Positions 46,716 to 51,970 of a stretch of DNA of 64,000 nt are shown one piece after another. The notes under the pieces are model-generated. The model had not been told where the DNA came from. It saw only the letters and a list, made by a program, of their open reading frames with translations, and searched no databases. Within the stretch, counting starts at the first letter, position 1. Each line of letters begins with the position of its first letter. The translations under genes and the position numbers were made by a program. The stretch comes from Diphasiastrum complanatum (Eukaryota > Streptophyta > Lycopodiopsida > Lycopodiales > Lycopodiaceae). The DNA lies in the NCBI GenBank assembly GCA_029204225.1, contig CM055100.1, positions 50,938,606 to 51,002,605 of the forward strand, read 5' to 3'.

Positions 46716-49025
46716 AAAAAGATTTTATGAAGCTTCAAGTTTATAGGTAGTAATGTGATCATTCATGTTCTATATGTAGATGACATCATTTTTTGTGGAA
46801 AAAAAATGTCAAGCTTATTGATGAGACAAAACTAGCATTAGGAAAAGAATTCAAAATGCAAGATCTTGGTTCTTTGCACTATACCTTAGGTCTTGTGGCG
46901 GCTTTTGCAACAACCTCGATTACCAATACATAATATTAAATTCCGACCCTTGAGGTAATTAAGACACAAGAATATAGTTTCATTTGTAAACTGTTTAAAC
47001 CTAGCTTCTGCAAAATTTCATTTGACTCTGGATACTCCAACGGGAGAGGAACTAGATCCCACAACAAAGTTACGAGGAAAACTATTTCTATGTTGTCCTT
47101 GACAACTTCTTCTATGATGCCTTGATACATATTCCACATCTGGTTGGTGAGATAAATTACCTTTGTCATTGTTCCATTCTTGTACTAGATGTTTTCTTCA
47201 TATTGTTTGCATGTCATTGATATTTGTTGTCTCTTCAGAAGTAAGGTCTATTGTCTCCATAGAATTGTTAACAAATTCTAACCATTCTAGCCTCCTAAAA
47301 AAATTTGCAATTTCATTATCAGCAACAATCAAGGTCCCAGATTGTTGTTGTAACGGGATAACCCAAATCGCTATTGCAACAAATTGCAATCTGCTGCAAC
47401 ACTAGCCCATGATGTCAAATAATCACTAAATGCAATGTTTGTTCATAACATAGTTGCCAATATGACCTATCCTTCACTAGTGTGACTGTCTTTTGTTGGT
47501 ATCGTGTTAGATCATACTTATTATATGTTATAGAAGCTTCAAGCTTACCTATCCTTTCAAATTCTCCCCCCCCCCTTCCCCCTTCTCTTTTGGAAGTAAA
47601 CCTTCTCAAACAATAAATTTTGCAACTATACTCACAATGTCTAGGCTGTCTCCATCAATTATAGAACTATACAAGCAAGGACTTTCAATTTCTTCATGGA
47701 GACACATTGGGGTTTTCATACCCATACATTTAAGGTGTCTCCATCTGTAATAGGACTTTGCAAATAAGGAGTTTTGACCACTTCATAGATACACACTTAG
47801 GGTTTTGTAGCTCATGTGAAAATGGCACAAATTCCAATCAAAGACTTTTAGGGTTTTCCAAAGCTAGTAGTTGCACAAACTTTGAGGTTCCCTTCTTAGG
47901 GTTTGCACAATATTAGCGTTCCCTCTCACATCATATAAGGGAATTTCTCACCTTTTGAATGCACGAAATTTGAGGGATTTTCTCTTTTACAAACTTAGAA
48001 AGAGTGAGAATTGAGCATAGTAATATCGAAAGAGTGCATTGGTGAGCAAAGTGTTAAATTCAATTGACTTTCAAACCCTGATGCTTATTTGATCTGCAAA
48101 TAAAGAATTTCAATTCTTGAGAAACTTTGTCTTCGGGATGAACCACAAGGTAGCTGAATTCAATTCTTTTGAGGCGAAGCTCGGGCTGGTTTACTTATCA
48201 AAAATATAAGCGTTGATGATAGAAATCATAAACACAGTAAAAGATCCACAAAGATGACCTGTGTAGTGTTACACTTGAAGTCCGAAGTCCTCTCACGACA
48301 TCTAAATTCGTAAAGCAGGTGAATCCATGCTCAGACAAGTTTTGCGATGAACAAGGCTGTGTTGGTGTTCTATATTCTAAAATTTCTTTAGTGCTCCTAC
48401 GTGCCTCATCAATAAGCTTGCCCTTTTGGGGTACACACGACTCTTCAGCTCTCTTTCTTGTTGATTCTCCGTCAACAAAAACTGAATTGCCAACATCCAG
48501 ACGTGTCTTCCGTTTTTTCTTACGTTTTGGAGGTCCAACTCCCTCAACAGCATCATTTCTCAATTCACAGACAGCTAAATTATCCCCCTCTCTCTCTGCC
48601 GCTGAAAAACCACCCATACCTTTTTTGAGAGCACCCAGGCGTTTACGTTTCCTTTTAGCTCCAAACTCAGAGGATAATTTTGAGACCTTTGCAGAAGAAT
48701 TATGCAGAGAACTAGTTGTAGAAATGGAAACAGATGATGCCCAGTTGTTGCAAAAGATTTCTAAATCGTGGGTTTGAGAGCTTTCCCTCATCCTCAAAGC
48801 CTTGTTGTGTGTGGTGATGTCATTTCCAGATCCATTGGAGATTGCTGCTCCAACCTCAACCTCGCTTGCTCTTCTTAGGGCCAGAGCAGCAGCCTGTTGT
48901 TTCCGATCAGTAATGGATGATTGTTGCAAGGATTTCAACTCCTGTGCCTTCTTCTTCTTCCCCTTTTTCTTGTTCTTCCTCAAACGCAGAAGAAGACGAA
49001 TCCAGGGTTTAAGCAGAAAAGCCAT
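23..49025 (-). CDS. URB2: Urb2/Npa2-type nucleolar pre-60S ribosome biogenesis protein, 10 exons, 3' end outside window
   Basis: In yeast, Urb2/Npa2 acts in the nucleolus in the earliest pre-60S particles, in a complex with Npa1, Dbp6, Nop8 and Rsa3, and is needed for 27S pre-rRNA maturation; the same role is inferred here. The CDS joins 49025-48259, 38156-36269, 35957-34335, 33980-33791, 33556-33409, 32379-30476, 27108-26649, 3934-3784, 974-871 and 114-23. All introns are GT-AG and all phases match, giving 2,442 full codons (the Arabidopsis homologue is nearer 2,000 from memory). Diagnostic segments are NLD...RKMEL at the exon 1/2 joint, CLLHVLTFLPRGYL in exon 5, AAGIECLGIAIEAVSGPRRL at exon 6/7, and ESGHCVALLGES and ALRPGVFALIDG in the C-terminal Urb2 domain. 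Only the last exon is missing. No premature stop is seen, so the gene looks functional despite introns of 22.7 and 10.1 kb. The family call is confident; exact ends of exons 4 and 5 are slightly less so. Confidence 0.87.
115..870 (-). other. URB2 intron 9
   Basis: A 756-base intron between exons 9 and 10. It holds an (AG)n tract at 312-341. No coding or mobile element was recognised in the rest. Confidence 0.8.
871..974 (-). CDS. URB2: URB2 exon 9 (residues 2378-2412)
   Basis: Acceptor TTTTGTAG before 974, donor GTATAG after 871. The product VGAHKDAFGRYCCHLLANYL matches the KQQKDVFGRxCxxFLSxYI segment that follows RVYEE in plant Urb2. Phase 2 at the end gives the joint HRDVERALRPG with exon 10. 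Confidence 0.85.
975..3783 (-). other. URB2 intron 8
   Basis: A 2.8-kb AT-rich intron between exons 8 and 9. The short open frames in it (for example near 1188-1639, 2821-3018 and 3454-3771) resemble no family I know and are not needed for the gene. Confidence 0.75.
3784..3934 (-). CDS. URB2: URB2 exon 8 (residues 2327-2377)
   Basis: Acceptor TTGGATGACAG before 3934, donor GTTTAT after 3784. Encodes ESGHCVALLGESISVLLYCL and ends WLQRVYEE; it continues the Urb2 domain directly from RHRRR of exon 7 in matching phase. This proves that the 22.7-kb stretch between them is an intron of one gene. Confidence 0.87.
5628..5821. repeat. Tandem duplication, 97-bp period, two copies
   Basis: The copies start AGGTTGAGATAAAGAC at 5628 and AGGTTGAAATAGAGAC at 5725. 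They differ at a handful of positions, so the duplication is not recent. No coding potential was seen. Confidence 0.8.
6657..6704. repeat. (TA)n tract flanking hAT-1 on the left
   Basis: An uninterrupted TA dinucleotide tract that stops exactly at the CATAGG terminus of hAT-1. Similar tracts lie at 13008-13055, 13188-13215, 18705-18718, 19025-19076, 25191-25270 and 26407-26450, each between two elements of the chain. Confidence 0.9.
6705..6862. repeat. Subterminal palindromic GGTACC/CCGCGG repeats, 5' end of hAT-1
   Basis: Multiple overlapping copies of GGTACCGCGG and its variants, in both orientations, separated by about 10-20 bases. hAT transposases commonly bind such clustered subterminal motifs, so these are the likely transposase binding sites (inference). 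The matching 3' array is at 12906-13007. Confidence 0.7.
7147..11466 (+). pseudogene. hAT-1 transposase, 4 exons, two in-frame TAG codons
   Basis: Exons 7147-9020, 9135-9480, 9574-9735 and 9838-11466, all GT-AG and phase-compatible, total 1,337 codons with the stop. Exon 1 has a BED-type zinc finger (CRYC near residue 36, then LKGHL), a Pro/Ser-rich linker, and a DUF659-like catalytic core (MSDGWTD, VVTDNATN, TPCAAHGID). Exons 2 and 3 finish the core and hold the hAT dimerisation region (CAASVCERNWSTWALIH). Exon 4 adds a long acidic and Pro-rich tail with two AT-hooks (RKRPGRPKG and GRRGRPRKA). TAG at 7930-7932 replaces a Ser codon that hAT-2 and hAT-3 retain, and TAG at 8797-8799 replaces a Trp codon. 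Otherwise the frame is intact, so inactivation is recent. Confidence 0.85.
11990..12355 (-). CDS. hAT-1 accessory ORF, convergent to the transposase (121 aa)
   Basis: An intact frame on the strand opposite the transposase, ending about 520 bases beyond the transposase stop. The product begins MAERIPPKPEGEARRK, then a charged helical stretch (DIRRHNERHRKQEADI) likely to form a coiled coil, a Pro-rich middle (PEPEPPAPAVDPVP), a basic helix (RERAARRRANQEA) and an acidic tail. No known domain was recognised. The same ORF lies at the same place in hAT-3 (19642-20007, intact, same length) and in hAT-2 (17866-18196, broken). Its role could be a transposition cofactor or a repressor; this is inference only. 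Confidence 0.55.
   Translation of the reverse strand: MAERIPPKPEGEARRKLEEDIRRHNERHRKQEADIREMLPQTRQRNPEPEPPAPAVDPVPAVELDMDEQIGMNFTRRKLIMVRERAARRRANQEAARANREVEQERQNNAPDEGEESVEDQ
12906..13007. repeat. Subterminal GGTACC-type repeats, 3' end of hAT-1
   Basis: Alternating GGTACCGCC, GGTACCGCGG and GGCGGTACC words ending in CTATG at 13007. The array is inverted relative to the 5' one but not a perfect terminal inverted repeat; only CATAG plus scattered GGTACC words are shared. Confidence 0.7.
13056..13187 (+). mobile_element. Truncated non-autonomous hAT (3' end only)
   Basis: Begins TTGCGAAAATAACACGGGAA and ends in the same GGTACC array and CTATG terminus as hAT-1. The reverse complement matches the left part of the complete 217-bp element at 39756-39972, so it is a member of that deletion-derivative subfamily lacking its 5' end. 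(TA)n tracts border it on both sides. Confidence 0.7.
13554..17291 (+). pseudogene. hAT-2 transposase remnant without BED finger
   Basis: Sequence resumes at the linker (PVDPVP) after the deletion and continues through the DUF659-like core (VTDNATNCVQ), the dimerisation region (CAASVCERNWSTWALIH at about 15523) and the AT-hook tail (RKRPGRPKG at about 16975). Stops and frameshifts include TAG at 13677, a base loss after SSEV near 14157 and a deletion near 14270. The same four-exon layout can be followed. Not functional. Confidence 0.8.
15909..15994. repeat. (AG)n expansion inside hAT-2 transposase exon 4
   Basis: The short GAGAGAGAGAG run that encodes alternating Arg-Glu in hAT-1 is expanded to about 86 bases here. 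It translates as an RE dipeptide repeat. Confidence 0.9.
17866..18196 (-). pseudogene. hAT-2 accessory ORF, frameshifted
   Basis: Homologous to the convergent ORF of hAT-1 and hAT-3, keeping IRRHNERHRKQEADI, but a 10-base deletion near the 5' end (around 18150) and other indels destroy the frame. Its divergence from the intact copies is useful for testing selection. Confidence 0.6.
18719..19024 (+). mobile_element. CTAAG-family short element with GGACGCG repeats, copy 1
   Basis: A 306-bp non-coding element between two (TA)n tracts, starting CTAAGAAGCGGGACTCGG and ending CCCTCATGTCTG. Both ends are rich in GGACGCG, GCGTCC and GGACGTGG words; the middle is A/T-rich. A second copy with the same ends is at 25271-25597 and a relative starting CTAAGAA is at 32944. 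The layout resembles a hAT MITE with subterminal repeats, but no terminal inverted repeat is convincing. Confidence 0.6.
19642..20007 (+). CDS. hAT-3 accessory ORF, convergent to the transposase (121 aa)
   Basis: Same length and start (MAERIPPKPEG) as the hAT-1 ORF, with few replacements (for example RRKL to RRQL in the middle, AARA to ATRT near the end). It is predicted to be mostly helical and charged with a Pro-rich centre and an acidic C-terminus ending EESVEDQ. Upstream in-frame sequence has no ATG, which supports the chosen start. It survives intact although the transposase of the same element is frameshifted. Confidence 0.55.
   Translation: MAERIPPKPEGEARRKLEEDIRRHNERHRKQEADIREMLPQTRQRNPEPEPPAPAVDPVPAVELDMDEQIGMNFTRRQLIMVRERAARRRANQEATRTNREAEQERQNSALDEGEESVEDQ
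20491..24839 (-). pseudogene. hAT-3 transposase, frameshifted
   Basis: The BED-finger N-terminus (MVQSDLSGLWDEVD) starts at 24839. A net 20-base deletion near 24510 after TNPD breaks the frame, a deletion near 23370 removes part of LVTFVTRKRR, and a 23-base tandem duplication near 22740-22785 causes another shift. Exon 4 (about 22155-20491) is open and keeps the AT-hooks, but a 5-base loss near its end changes the C-terminus. It has the Ser and Trp codons that are TAG in hAT-1. Confidence 0.8.
25271..25597 (+). mobile_element. CTAAG-family short element with GGACGCG repeats, copy 2
   Basis: A 327-bp element starting CTAAGGAAGCGG and ending CCCTCATGTCTG, matching copy 1 at both ends with the same GGACGCG/GCGTCC words and an A/T-rich middle. 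It is inserted at the right edge of the (TA)n tract that follows hAT-3. Confidence 0.6.
25606..26406 (-). mobile_element. Non-autonomous hAT split by a MITE
   Basis: The left end (CAGTGGCACGTGGTACC) matches the 3' terminus of the hAT family with substitutions, and the right end (GGATCTATG) matches the 5' terminus. GGTACC arrays lie at 25619-25705 and 26340-26400. The native element is only about 280 bases; the rest is the MITE at 25761-26281. Confidence 0.65.
25761..26281. mobile_element. PIF/Harbinger-like MITE, 521 bp
   Basis: Terminal inverted repeats of about 60 bases start GTGGGCAATATGGGTA on both sides and continue through CAGCTTGAAGCT, differing at only a few bases. The element is flanked by TTA at 25758-25760 and 26282-26284, the target duplication typical of PIF/Harbinger. 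The core at 26036-26120 is extremely G/C-rich with stacked G and C runs. It has no coding capacity. Confidence 0.65.
26451..26469. repeat. (AG)n adjoining the last (TA)n tract
   Basis: A short AG tract directly continuing the TA tract; it marks the right edge of the transposon chain. Confidence 0.8.
26649..27108 (-). CDS. URB2: URB2 exon 7 (residues 2174-2327, start of Urb2 C-terminal domain)
   Basis: Acceptor CTATATAG before 27108 and donor GTAACT after 26649. The product runs from GPRRLQLLARHCPTFL to YRACCKLLSALVRHRRR. The latter is the entrance of the conserved C-terminal Urb2 domain. The next exon is 22.7 kb away, beyond the transposon chain. Confidence 0.87.
28363..28873 (-). mobile_element. 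Possible reversed LTR with tRNA-Met-like primer site
   Basis: Read on the minus strand, TGTTAGGACCCAG at 28873 looks like an LTR start and TGGTATCAAACT near 28370 resembles the plant initiator-Met primer-binding site (TGGTATCAGAGC). The block is more G/C-rich than its surroundings. No second LTR or pol was seen, so this is tentative. Confidence 0.25.
28960..30170 (+). pseudogene. LINE (non-LTR) reverse transcriptase remnant
   Basis: With frameshifts the + strand reads CPLSPALFGLYINEL, a typical LINE RT motif, followed by a degraded DD box (ENIVLVCSS), EGLQRHID and VNVNKTKIMVF, in the order found in plant LINE RTs. Sequence further on (to about 30170) is probably the C-terminal part but too decayed to assign. 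A tandem repeat interrupts it at 29222-29382. Confidence 0.55.
29222..29382. repeat. Tandem duplication of about 80 bp within the LINE remnant
   Basis: Two copies of a segment containing ATTCATGCAAAAATA, TAGATGACTAGC or TGGATGACTAGC, and GATAGTCTCATGATATACTT lie head to tail. They differ by small indels. Confidence 0.75.
30476..32379 (-). CDS. URB2: URB2 exon 6 (residues 1539-2174)
   Basis: Acceptor TTGTCGCAG before 32379 rebuilds SLERFLLESML from exon 5; donor GTAAGT after 30476. Contains LGRLLPTSYNSYNVI, ILALQAIERAILNIW and AAGIECLGIAIEAVS, all recognisable Urb2 blocks. A short in-frame duplication near 31900-31940 gives the repeated VQESE segment. Confidence 0.87.
32598..32860 (+). pseudogene. 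Retrotransposon gag zinc-knuckle fragment
   Basis: The frame encodes CSVCTGNHTVNECP followed by CHLCDSSDHETAFC, two C/H-rich knuckles. A related pair can be read with frameshifts at 52430-52590 in the Ty3/gypsy element (NECPVLKQN-like then CHLCNASSHETTFCPF), so this is a gag piece from that family inside a URB2 intron. Confidence 0.55.
32858..32943. repeat. Compound C-run, (TC)n, (TA)n microsatellite
   Basis: About 23 C, then (TC)n to 32914, then (TA)n up to the start of the foldback element. Confidence 0.9.
32944..33330. mobile_element. Foldback/MITE with GGTTCCGTACC subterminal words
   Basis: Starts CTAAGAACTAATACGG just after (TA)n and ends TGCTTCACAG before (AT/AC)n. Both ends carry GGTTCCGT, ACGGAACC and TACGGAA words. 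The centre has an inverted repeat of about 50 bases per arm (TTCTCCTTTCAGAGC... and ...GCTCTGAAAGGAGAA). The start matches the CTAAG family in intron 7, which suggests relationship. Confidence 0.55.
33409..33556 (-). CDS. URB2: URB2 exon 5 (residues 1490-1539)
   Basis: A 148-base exon found by homology. Acceptor GACTGTTAACAG before 33556, donor GTAATT after 33409. The product contains CSCLLHVLTFLPRGYL and MSLER, matching the conserved CQxLLxLLCxMPxGYL...LER block of plant Urb2. Phases 1 in and 2 out fit exons 4 and 6 exactly. Its 5' boundary region has a degenerate tandem copy just upstream. Confidence 0.8.
33557..33790 (-). other. URB2 intron 4 with duplicated acceptor region
   Basis: A 234-base intron. 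The segment around 33655-33745 is a diverged copy of the segment around 33541-33640, which includes the exon 5 acceptor. In the upstream copy AACAGGGATTTCGAG has become CACATGGATTTCAAG, so the AG is lost. Confidence 0.7.
33791..33980 (-). CDS. URB2: URB2 exon 4 (residues 1427-1489)
   Basis: Acceptor TGTTTCAG before 33980. The donor CCAG/GTGAGA after 33791 is strong and leaves phase 1. The product starts SFRRLLPLCFCKQ, continuing exon 3. A weaker donor 21 bases downstream is also phase 1 and would add seven residues. Confidence 0.75.
34335..35957 (-). CDS. URB2: URB2 exon 3 (residues 886-1426)
   Basis: Acceptor TGATACAG before 35957, donor GTATGC after 34335, phase 0 at both ends (541 codons). 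Contains SWMDDVLCC and ARWSLLCNSTDIWSKH, which resemble the WIDD and WSLLCEN...W segments of plant Urb2 that I recall. Ends in LLRSLSFYEEE. Confidence 0.85.
36269..38156 (-). CDS. URB2: URB2 exon 2 (residues 256-885)
   Basis: Acceptor TTTGCTGCAG precedes 38156 and donor GTTAGT follows 36269. It encodes helical repeat-type sequence typical of the N-terminal half of plant Urb2, including FLSEWVQSAL and GEWIALVLRALDIV. The frame is open throughout 1,888 bases. No catalytic motif is expected, as this is a large scaffold protein. Confidence 0.85.
38388..38712. repeat. Inverted repeat (foldback), arms of about 57 bp
   Basis: The left arm at 38388-38444 and right arm at 38656-38712 are near-perfect reverse complements (CACAAGATATCCTCACACACG against CGTGTGTGAGGATATCTTGTG). 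The spacer holds two further palindromes built from CAGAATTTGTGATTAAA and its complement. It is probably a foldback transposon; no target duplication was found. Confidence 0.7.
38972..39178. repeat. GGTTCGAACC-rich block followed by (AG)n
   Basis: Several CGAACCGCGGTTCG, GGTTCGAACC and GTTCGAACCG words lie in 38980-39105, then (AG)n at 39115-39178. The start CATAGTTGTGTCGAACC recalls the CATAG hAT terminus. The right end of an element cannot be placed. Confidence 0.5.
39196..39261. repeat. 33-bp tandem repeat, two identical copies
   Basis: Two perfect head-to-tail copies starting GTGTTTCATTGTACAGAG at 39196 and 39229. Non-coding. Confidence 0.9.
39756..39972 (-). mobile_element. 217-bp non-autonomous hAT with 8-bp target duplication
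   Basis: Starts CATAGTACCCCGTGG and ends GCGGGACCTATG, with the same GGTACC arrays as the long copies and an A/T-rich middle containing TTCCCGTGTTATTTTCGC. It is flanked by ACCTGTGG (39748-39755) and ACCTGGGG (39973-39980), an 8-bp duplication with one change. This fixes the family ends and the hAT assignment, since it lies outside (TA)n. Confidence 0.8.
40600..41626 (+). mobile_element. LINE 3' end with C-terminal zinc region and (CT)n tail
   Basis: Frames on + read SSHHLETDHF, then CQLCSLREVEDEDHFIFRCP, the zinc-binding C-terminal motif of plant LINE ORF2, and downstream a Ser/Arg/His-rich end to 41362. About 210 bases of 3' UTR follow, ending ACATTAATAAAGCT directly before (CT)n at 41574-41626. 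A few stops interrupt the ORF2 part. Confidence 0.6.
41656..41829 (+). pseudogene. LINE ORF1 5' fragment
   Basis: Starts MAPRKHGG and continues Pro/Ser/Thr-rich, similar in style and start to MPCRKGSL at 45545. It begins 30 bases after the (CT)n tail of the preceding LINE, so one element sits head-to-tail behind another. It stops after 57 codons. Confidence 0.4.
42800..42851. repeat. (CT)n microsatellite
   Basis: A pure CT tract. No AATAAAGCT tail precedes it, unlike the two LINE-associated tracts. Confidence 0.9.
44600..45255 (+). pseudogene. Ty3/gypsy reverse transcriptase/RNase H fragment
   Basis: Reads HMTHLKTVLSTLRENTLF, KKEIEYLGLIVS and DPKKIAMIVAWP, the RT thumb and connection of Ty3/gypsy, then with frameshifts a FT DLT and NYATYEKELYAIVHALKPWR-like RNase H part (about 45030-45150). 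Flanks show no LTR. Confidence 0.65.
45545..46454 (+). pseudogene. LINE ORF1-like RNA-binding protein, one frameshift
   Basis: The first frame (45545-46135) starts MPCRKGSLNPDPSS, has a Ser/Pro-rich N-terminus and a coiled-coil stretch with heptads (about residues 75-150). After a frameshift near 46120 the second frame reads AWRPKKDPDTLVIRFTSMSH, LSKLRDTKIYLDEDLT and RLIYRDGIIRF, resembling the C-terminal half of L1-type ORF1. The stop at 46454 is followed straight away by a 3' UTR and tail, with no ORF2 between. ORF1 would chaperone the element RNA. Confidence 0.5.
46455..46709 (+). mobile_element. LINE 3' UTR and (CTTT)n(CT)n tail
   Basis: Ends AGACGTTAATAAAGCTTTC followed by CTTT then CT repeats (about 46666-46709). 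The word TTAATAAAGCT and the preceding hairpin-like CGCCTTTCGGCATGG parallel the 3' end at 41540-41575, so both belong to related LINEs that terminate in CT-rich repeats. Confidence 0.5.
46731..46905 (+). pseudogene. Ty1/copia reverse transcriptase fragment
   Basis: Reads VIIHVLYVDDIIFCG, the YVDD box of copia RT, then with a frameshift FKMQDLGSLHYTLGL. It is cut off at both ends. Confidence 0.65.
48259..49025 (-). CDS. URB2: URB2 exon 1 (residues 1-255, basic N-terminus)
   Basis: The ATG at 49025-49023 is the first in frame after the telo-box region. The N-terminus is hydrophobic then strongly basic (KNKKKGKKKK), with further clusters KRKRKR and PKRKKKRK, as expected for nucleolar targeting. 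The rest is low complexity and Ser-rich. The exon ends in TNLDVVRGLRTSSVTLH; the donor at 48258 leaves two bases that combine with the first base of exon 2 to give HRKMEL. Spacing from NLD to MEL equals that in plant Urb2 proteins as I recall them, which supports joining across the 10-kb intron. Confidence 0.75.
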
Positions 49026-49087
49026 ATCTCTATCTTTCTCTCTGTAAGTCAGAGAAGAGAAATGAATATACTAATTGTGAGCTTCCC

Positions 49088-49242
49088 CTTAAACCCTAAT
49101 CCTAGAGTTTTAGGAACTGGCCATATTGAATCTTGGTTTTTTTTAATTGAATCTTGGAGGAACTGGCCATATTGAGCCAGTTTGCCTATGAACCCAACCA
49201 ACACGGTGGGCGGGTCTTTGGGCAAATTGGCAAAATTGGGCC
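49088..49242 (-). promoter_or_regulatory. Probable URB2 promoter: telo-box plus site II element
   Basis: On the + strand AAACCCTAA lies at 49091-49099, 66 bases before the ATG, and TGGGCC at 49237-49242. Telo-box together with site II (TGGGCY, TCP-bound) is a known plant promoter combination for ribosomal protein and ribosome biogenesis genes, which fits the product. Short direct repeats (GGAACTGGCCATATTGA twice, CAAATTGGCAAAATTGGG twice) surround them. No clear TATA box was identified. Confidence 0.5.
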
Positions 49243-50554
49243 TTTGGTCAAATTGGCAAAATTGGGTAGATTCCACAACATAGTAGGATTAGTGCTTCTT
49301 TTTTCTAGGGTTGCATCAGCACCAAGCAAGCTACGTCATAGTTTGCCTCTTCTGCCGCTTGCTGACATCAGACTTCAAAGAAGTATGATCACGTCGAGAA
49401 ACCATGCTCCTCCAACATAACCAAGCTCATTTTTTTCGGGGGTGGTTCTCAAGTGCTTATGATATTTGCCAGGTCTCGGTATTCTCATTTGAGATTTTAT
49501 GATACCCATCAAGTCCAACGATTTTCAATTTTGAACCTTATAATGCTCACTAGTTCAAGGTTTTCATGGGAGCGTATACCTACTTGAAGTATTTTTCAAG
49601 TATCACTGTAACATGTTTTTCTTGTGAATAGTGTGAAAGTTTTATGAACTATTCAATTTTTTATAAAAACATCGTAAGACAATTCATTCGCATAATAATG
49701 TCACAAATGATTAGCCTAAAAAAATATTGATGTATTGAAGGTGTCACACCCTCATTTGAGATTTAGATATTATATGGATTTTTATTTTTCATACCAGTAG
49801 ATTATCTATAAAGGCTAGATATGTAACATATGGGAGCCAACAAGCAGTTCTTTGATATCCTAGTTCAACTTCCATGTGCTACACAAATAAGTGATGGCAT
49901 ACAAGGAAGGAAAAACCTTGGGAGATTATCTTTGTTAGCTAAAAGCCAAAGTGTCTTGCTATGTGAGCTTGATGAGTTTGTTGGCCTTGCAAAGGCAATA
50001 TTGTGTGTTGAGGTTGGTCAATGGAGTTTAGGAAAATGTTAACATTAAAGGATAAAAAGTGAAGGCGGTCTCAACTTTTTAGGCTTGGACCTTGGTAAAG
50101 GGACCAAACCCACATGTAAGTGAGCATGGAAAATAGAAAACTACATTTGTTGAATGGTAGTTAAGGGCCCAACTACCCCAAATAAGTGATCATGCATGCA
50201 TGGAACATAGCAAATTATGTGTGTTGAATGGAAGAGTGCTTTCGGAACTATTTGCATAAAAAAAATCATTTAGTTTGCATGTAATGTTGAAATCAGTATT
50301 AAGAAAGTGAAGAAGATAAAGTGGCGAATGTCAATTCAAACACTGGTTCACATTCACACATATGGTTCTAAACAAGAAGTAATTCAACTTTGGGACTGTA
50401 CATGCATTAGAGTTTAAAGATAAAGTGAATGAGAGTATTTTGTACTGAATGGATTGTTCGACTTGGGAGATTATATTGTCTCCATCACCTGGCTGGACTT
50501 CCAAGGATCGGGTGAAGGCCATGCATTAGCGGTTGGACGCAATTCTGGATAAGA
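49243..50554. other. Intergenic region upstream of URB2, nothing assigned
   Basis: AT-rich DNA between the URB2 promoter and the retrotransposon nest. Open frames are short and resemble nothing I know. Confidence 0.6.
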
Positions 50555-50639
50555 TTGTTTGGAAACGTAGACACCAAAAAGCTTGGCGACTTGACAGCAC
50601 AATGGACTCTATTGATGTGCTTTTCAGATATTCTAATGT

Positions 50640-50836
50640 GTTCCTTTTTTTTGTTGCAAAAATACAAAGCATTGTCTAAGACTAGACTCTTCTGCAAGTA
50701 CTGCAAGAGAACTAACCACGACATCAAGGATTGTCGAGTTCTTAAGCATAACGAAGCCAAGAAGATGAAGAAACAAGATGTTTTTATTACCAAAGCTCTG
50801 CTAGCTTTCAACTCTCAATTTGACGAAAAGACATGA
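50640..50836 (+). pseudogene. Ty1/copia gag zinc-knuckle fragment
   Basis: Encodes FCKYCKRTNHDIKDCRVLKH, a CCHC knuckle of copia gag, then AKKMKKQDVFITKALLAF. A related segment lies at 51700-51915 (AKKMQQDGG..., VKKQIVFSHKAMIALELKAE). Sequence between the two holds nothing clear. Confidence 0.55.
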
Positions 50837-51699
50837 AACAAAAATGTTCGCGAACAGCACGACACGACACAAAATCCTTCGTGCTCCAAAAAGGACCAGG
50901 AAGATCAAGCAAGTACTATGAAGTACAAATCTCTGATTTGATATGGTGACATTAGCAGAAGAGCGTTAGGACGTGCCTAATCCACCGCTCTTGTAATTCA
51001 TGATTAGTTATAGATGTTTAATCTGTCTGATCAGGAATGTTACTCGAAGTGACACGAAAAAGTTCGCGACATATACACATTTTGCTAGATGCATAAAACA
51101 TATACAGATAGACAAAAATACAGAATACAAGTCCGCTTGTGAGCGAGACAATTTTGTAAGAGGATCAATAGATCCAAAAAGTCCGCTAGTAAGCGAGACA
51201 CTATTCGTGGGAGAATTTTTATAGCTCTCATGCCAATGCGCTATGTGGGTCTGTCACACAGTGCTCGAAATCAAGAGGATCAATAAATGATATTGTAGCT
51301 ATTATGGACACATATTATTCTGAATTTTTTTGTCTGATCTCGAATGAATTGTTGTCCGCTATTGTCCGTGTATCTCATTTACTTGTTTTATCAATTTCGC
51401 ACACTGGTTCAATCTTGTTGAATGTTGTATTAATCTATAACGTAGGTCAACAGTGTCTGTCTACATTCTGGAGGATTGTAGGAATGATATAGCAAGCAAT
51501 GACCAGCAATCATATCCAAATTCCATCTGAATTGATTTCGTTCGCGACTGTTTTCGCTTCGCGATTACTTTGCTTCAGCAATATCAAAGCTCGCTTGGCT
51601 TCGCTTCATTTCGTCTCGTTTCACCTTCGTTTTGTTTCGTTTCAGAGCTTGATCGATCTTTGCACAATTTTTCTATTTTCATCAGAAGAAGATGCAATA

Positions 51700-51915
51700 G
51701 GATGGAGGCCAAGAAGATGCAGCAGGATGGAGGATCTGATTATGTCAGAACCTCTCACGAAGACCCAACATTGCTGATGATACAAGTGAAGAAACAAATT
51801 GTTTTTAGCCACAAAGCTATGATAGCTTTAGAGCTCAAGGCAGAAGAGAAACAAGGGAGCTGCATGGTTGCGAATAGAAAAGCTTCGAGGACTGAAGACA
51901 TGAAGACGATGAACT
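51700..51915 (+). pseudogene. Second copia gag-like fragment
   Basis: Aligns by eye with the C-terminal side of the 50640-50836 fragment (MEAKKMQQ, KKQIVFSHKAMIALEL) but lacks the knuckle. It ends about 55 bases before the LTR at 51971. Confidence 0.4.
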
Positions 51916-51970
51916 AAAAAGCTTCGAGGACCAAAGACATGAAAACGACAAACAAAAAAGCTTTGAGGAC

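Larger units (their letters stand above)
38157..48258 (-). other. URB2 intron 1, 10.1 kb, with retroelement remains
   Basis: The intron between exons 1 and 2. It contains a foldback (38388-38712), a GGTTCGAACC-rich block (38972-39114), (AG)n, a 217-bp hAT (39756-39972), LINE 3' and ORF1 parts, and gypsy and copia pol fragments (+). The stretches 41830-42790, 42860-44540 and 46910-48200 show nothing I can assign. Confidence 0.75.
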
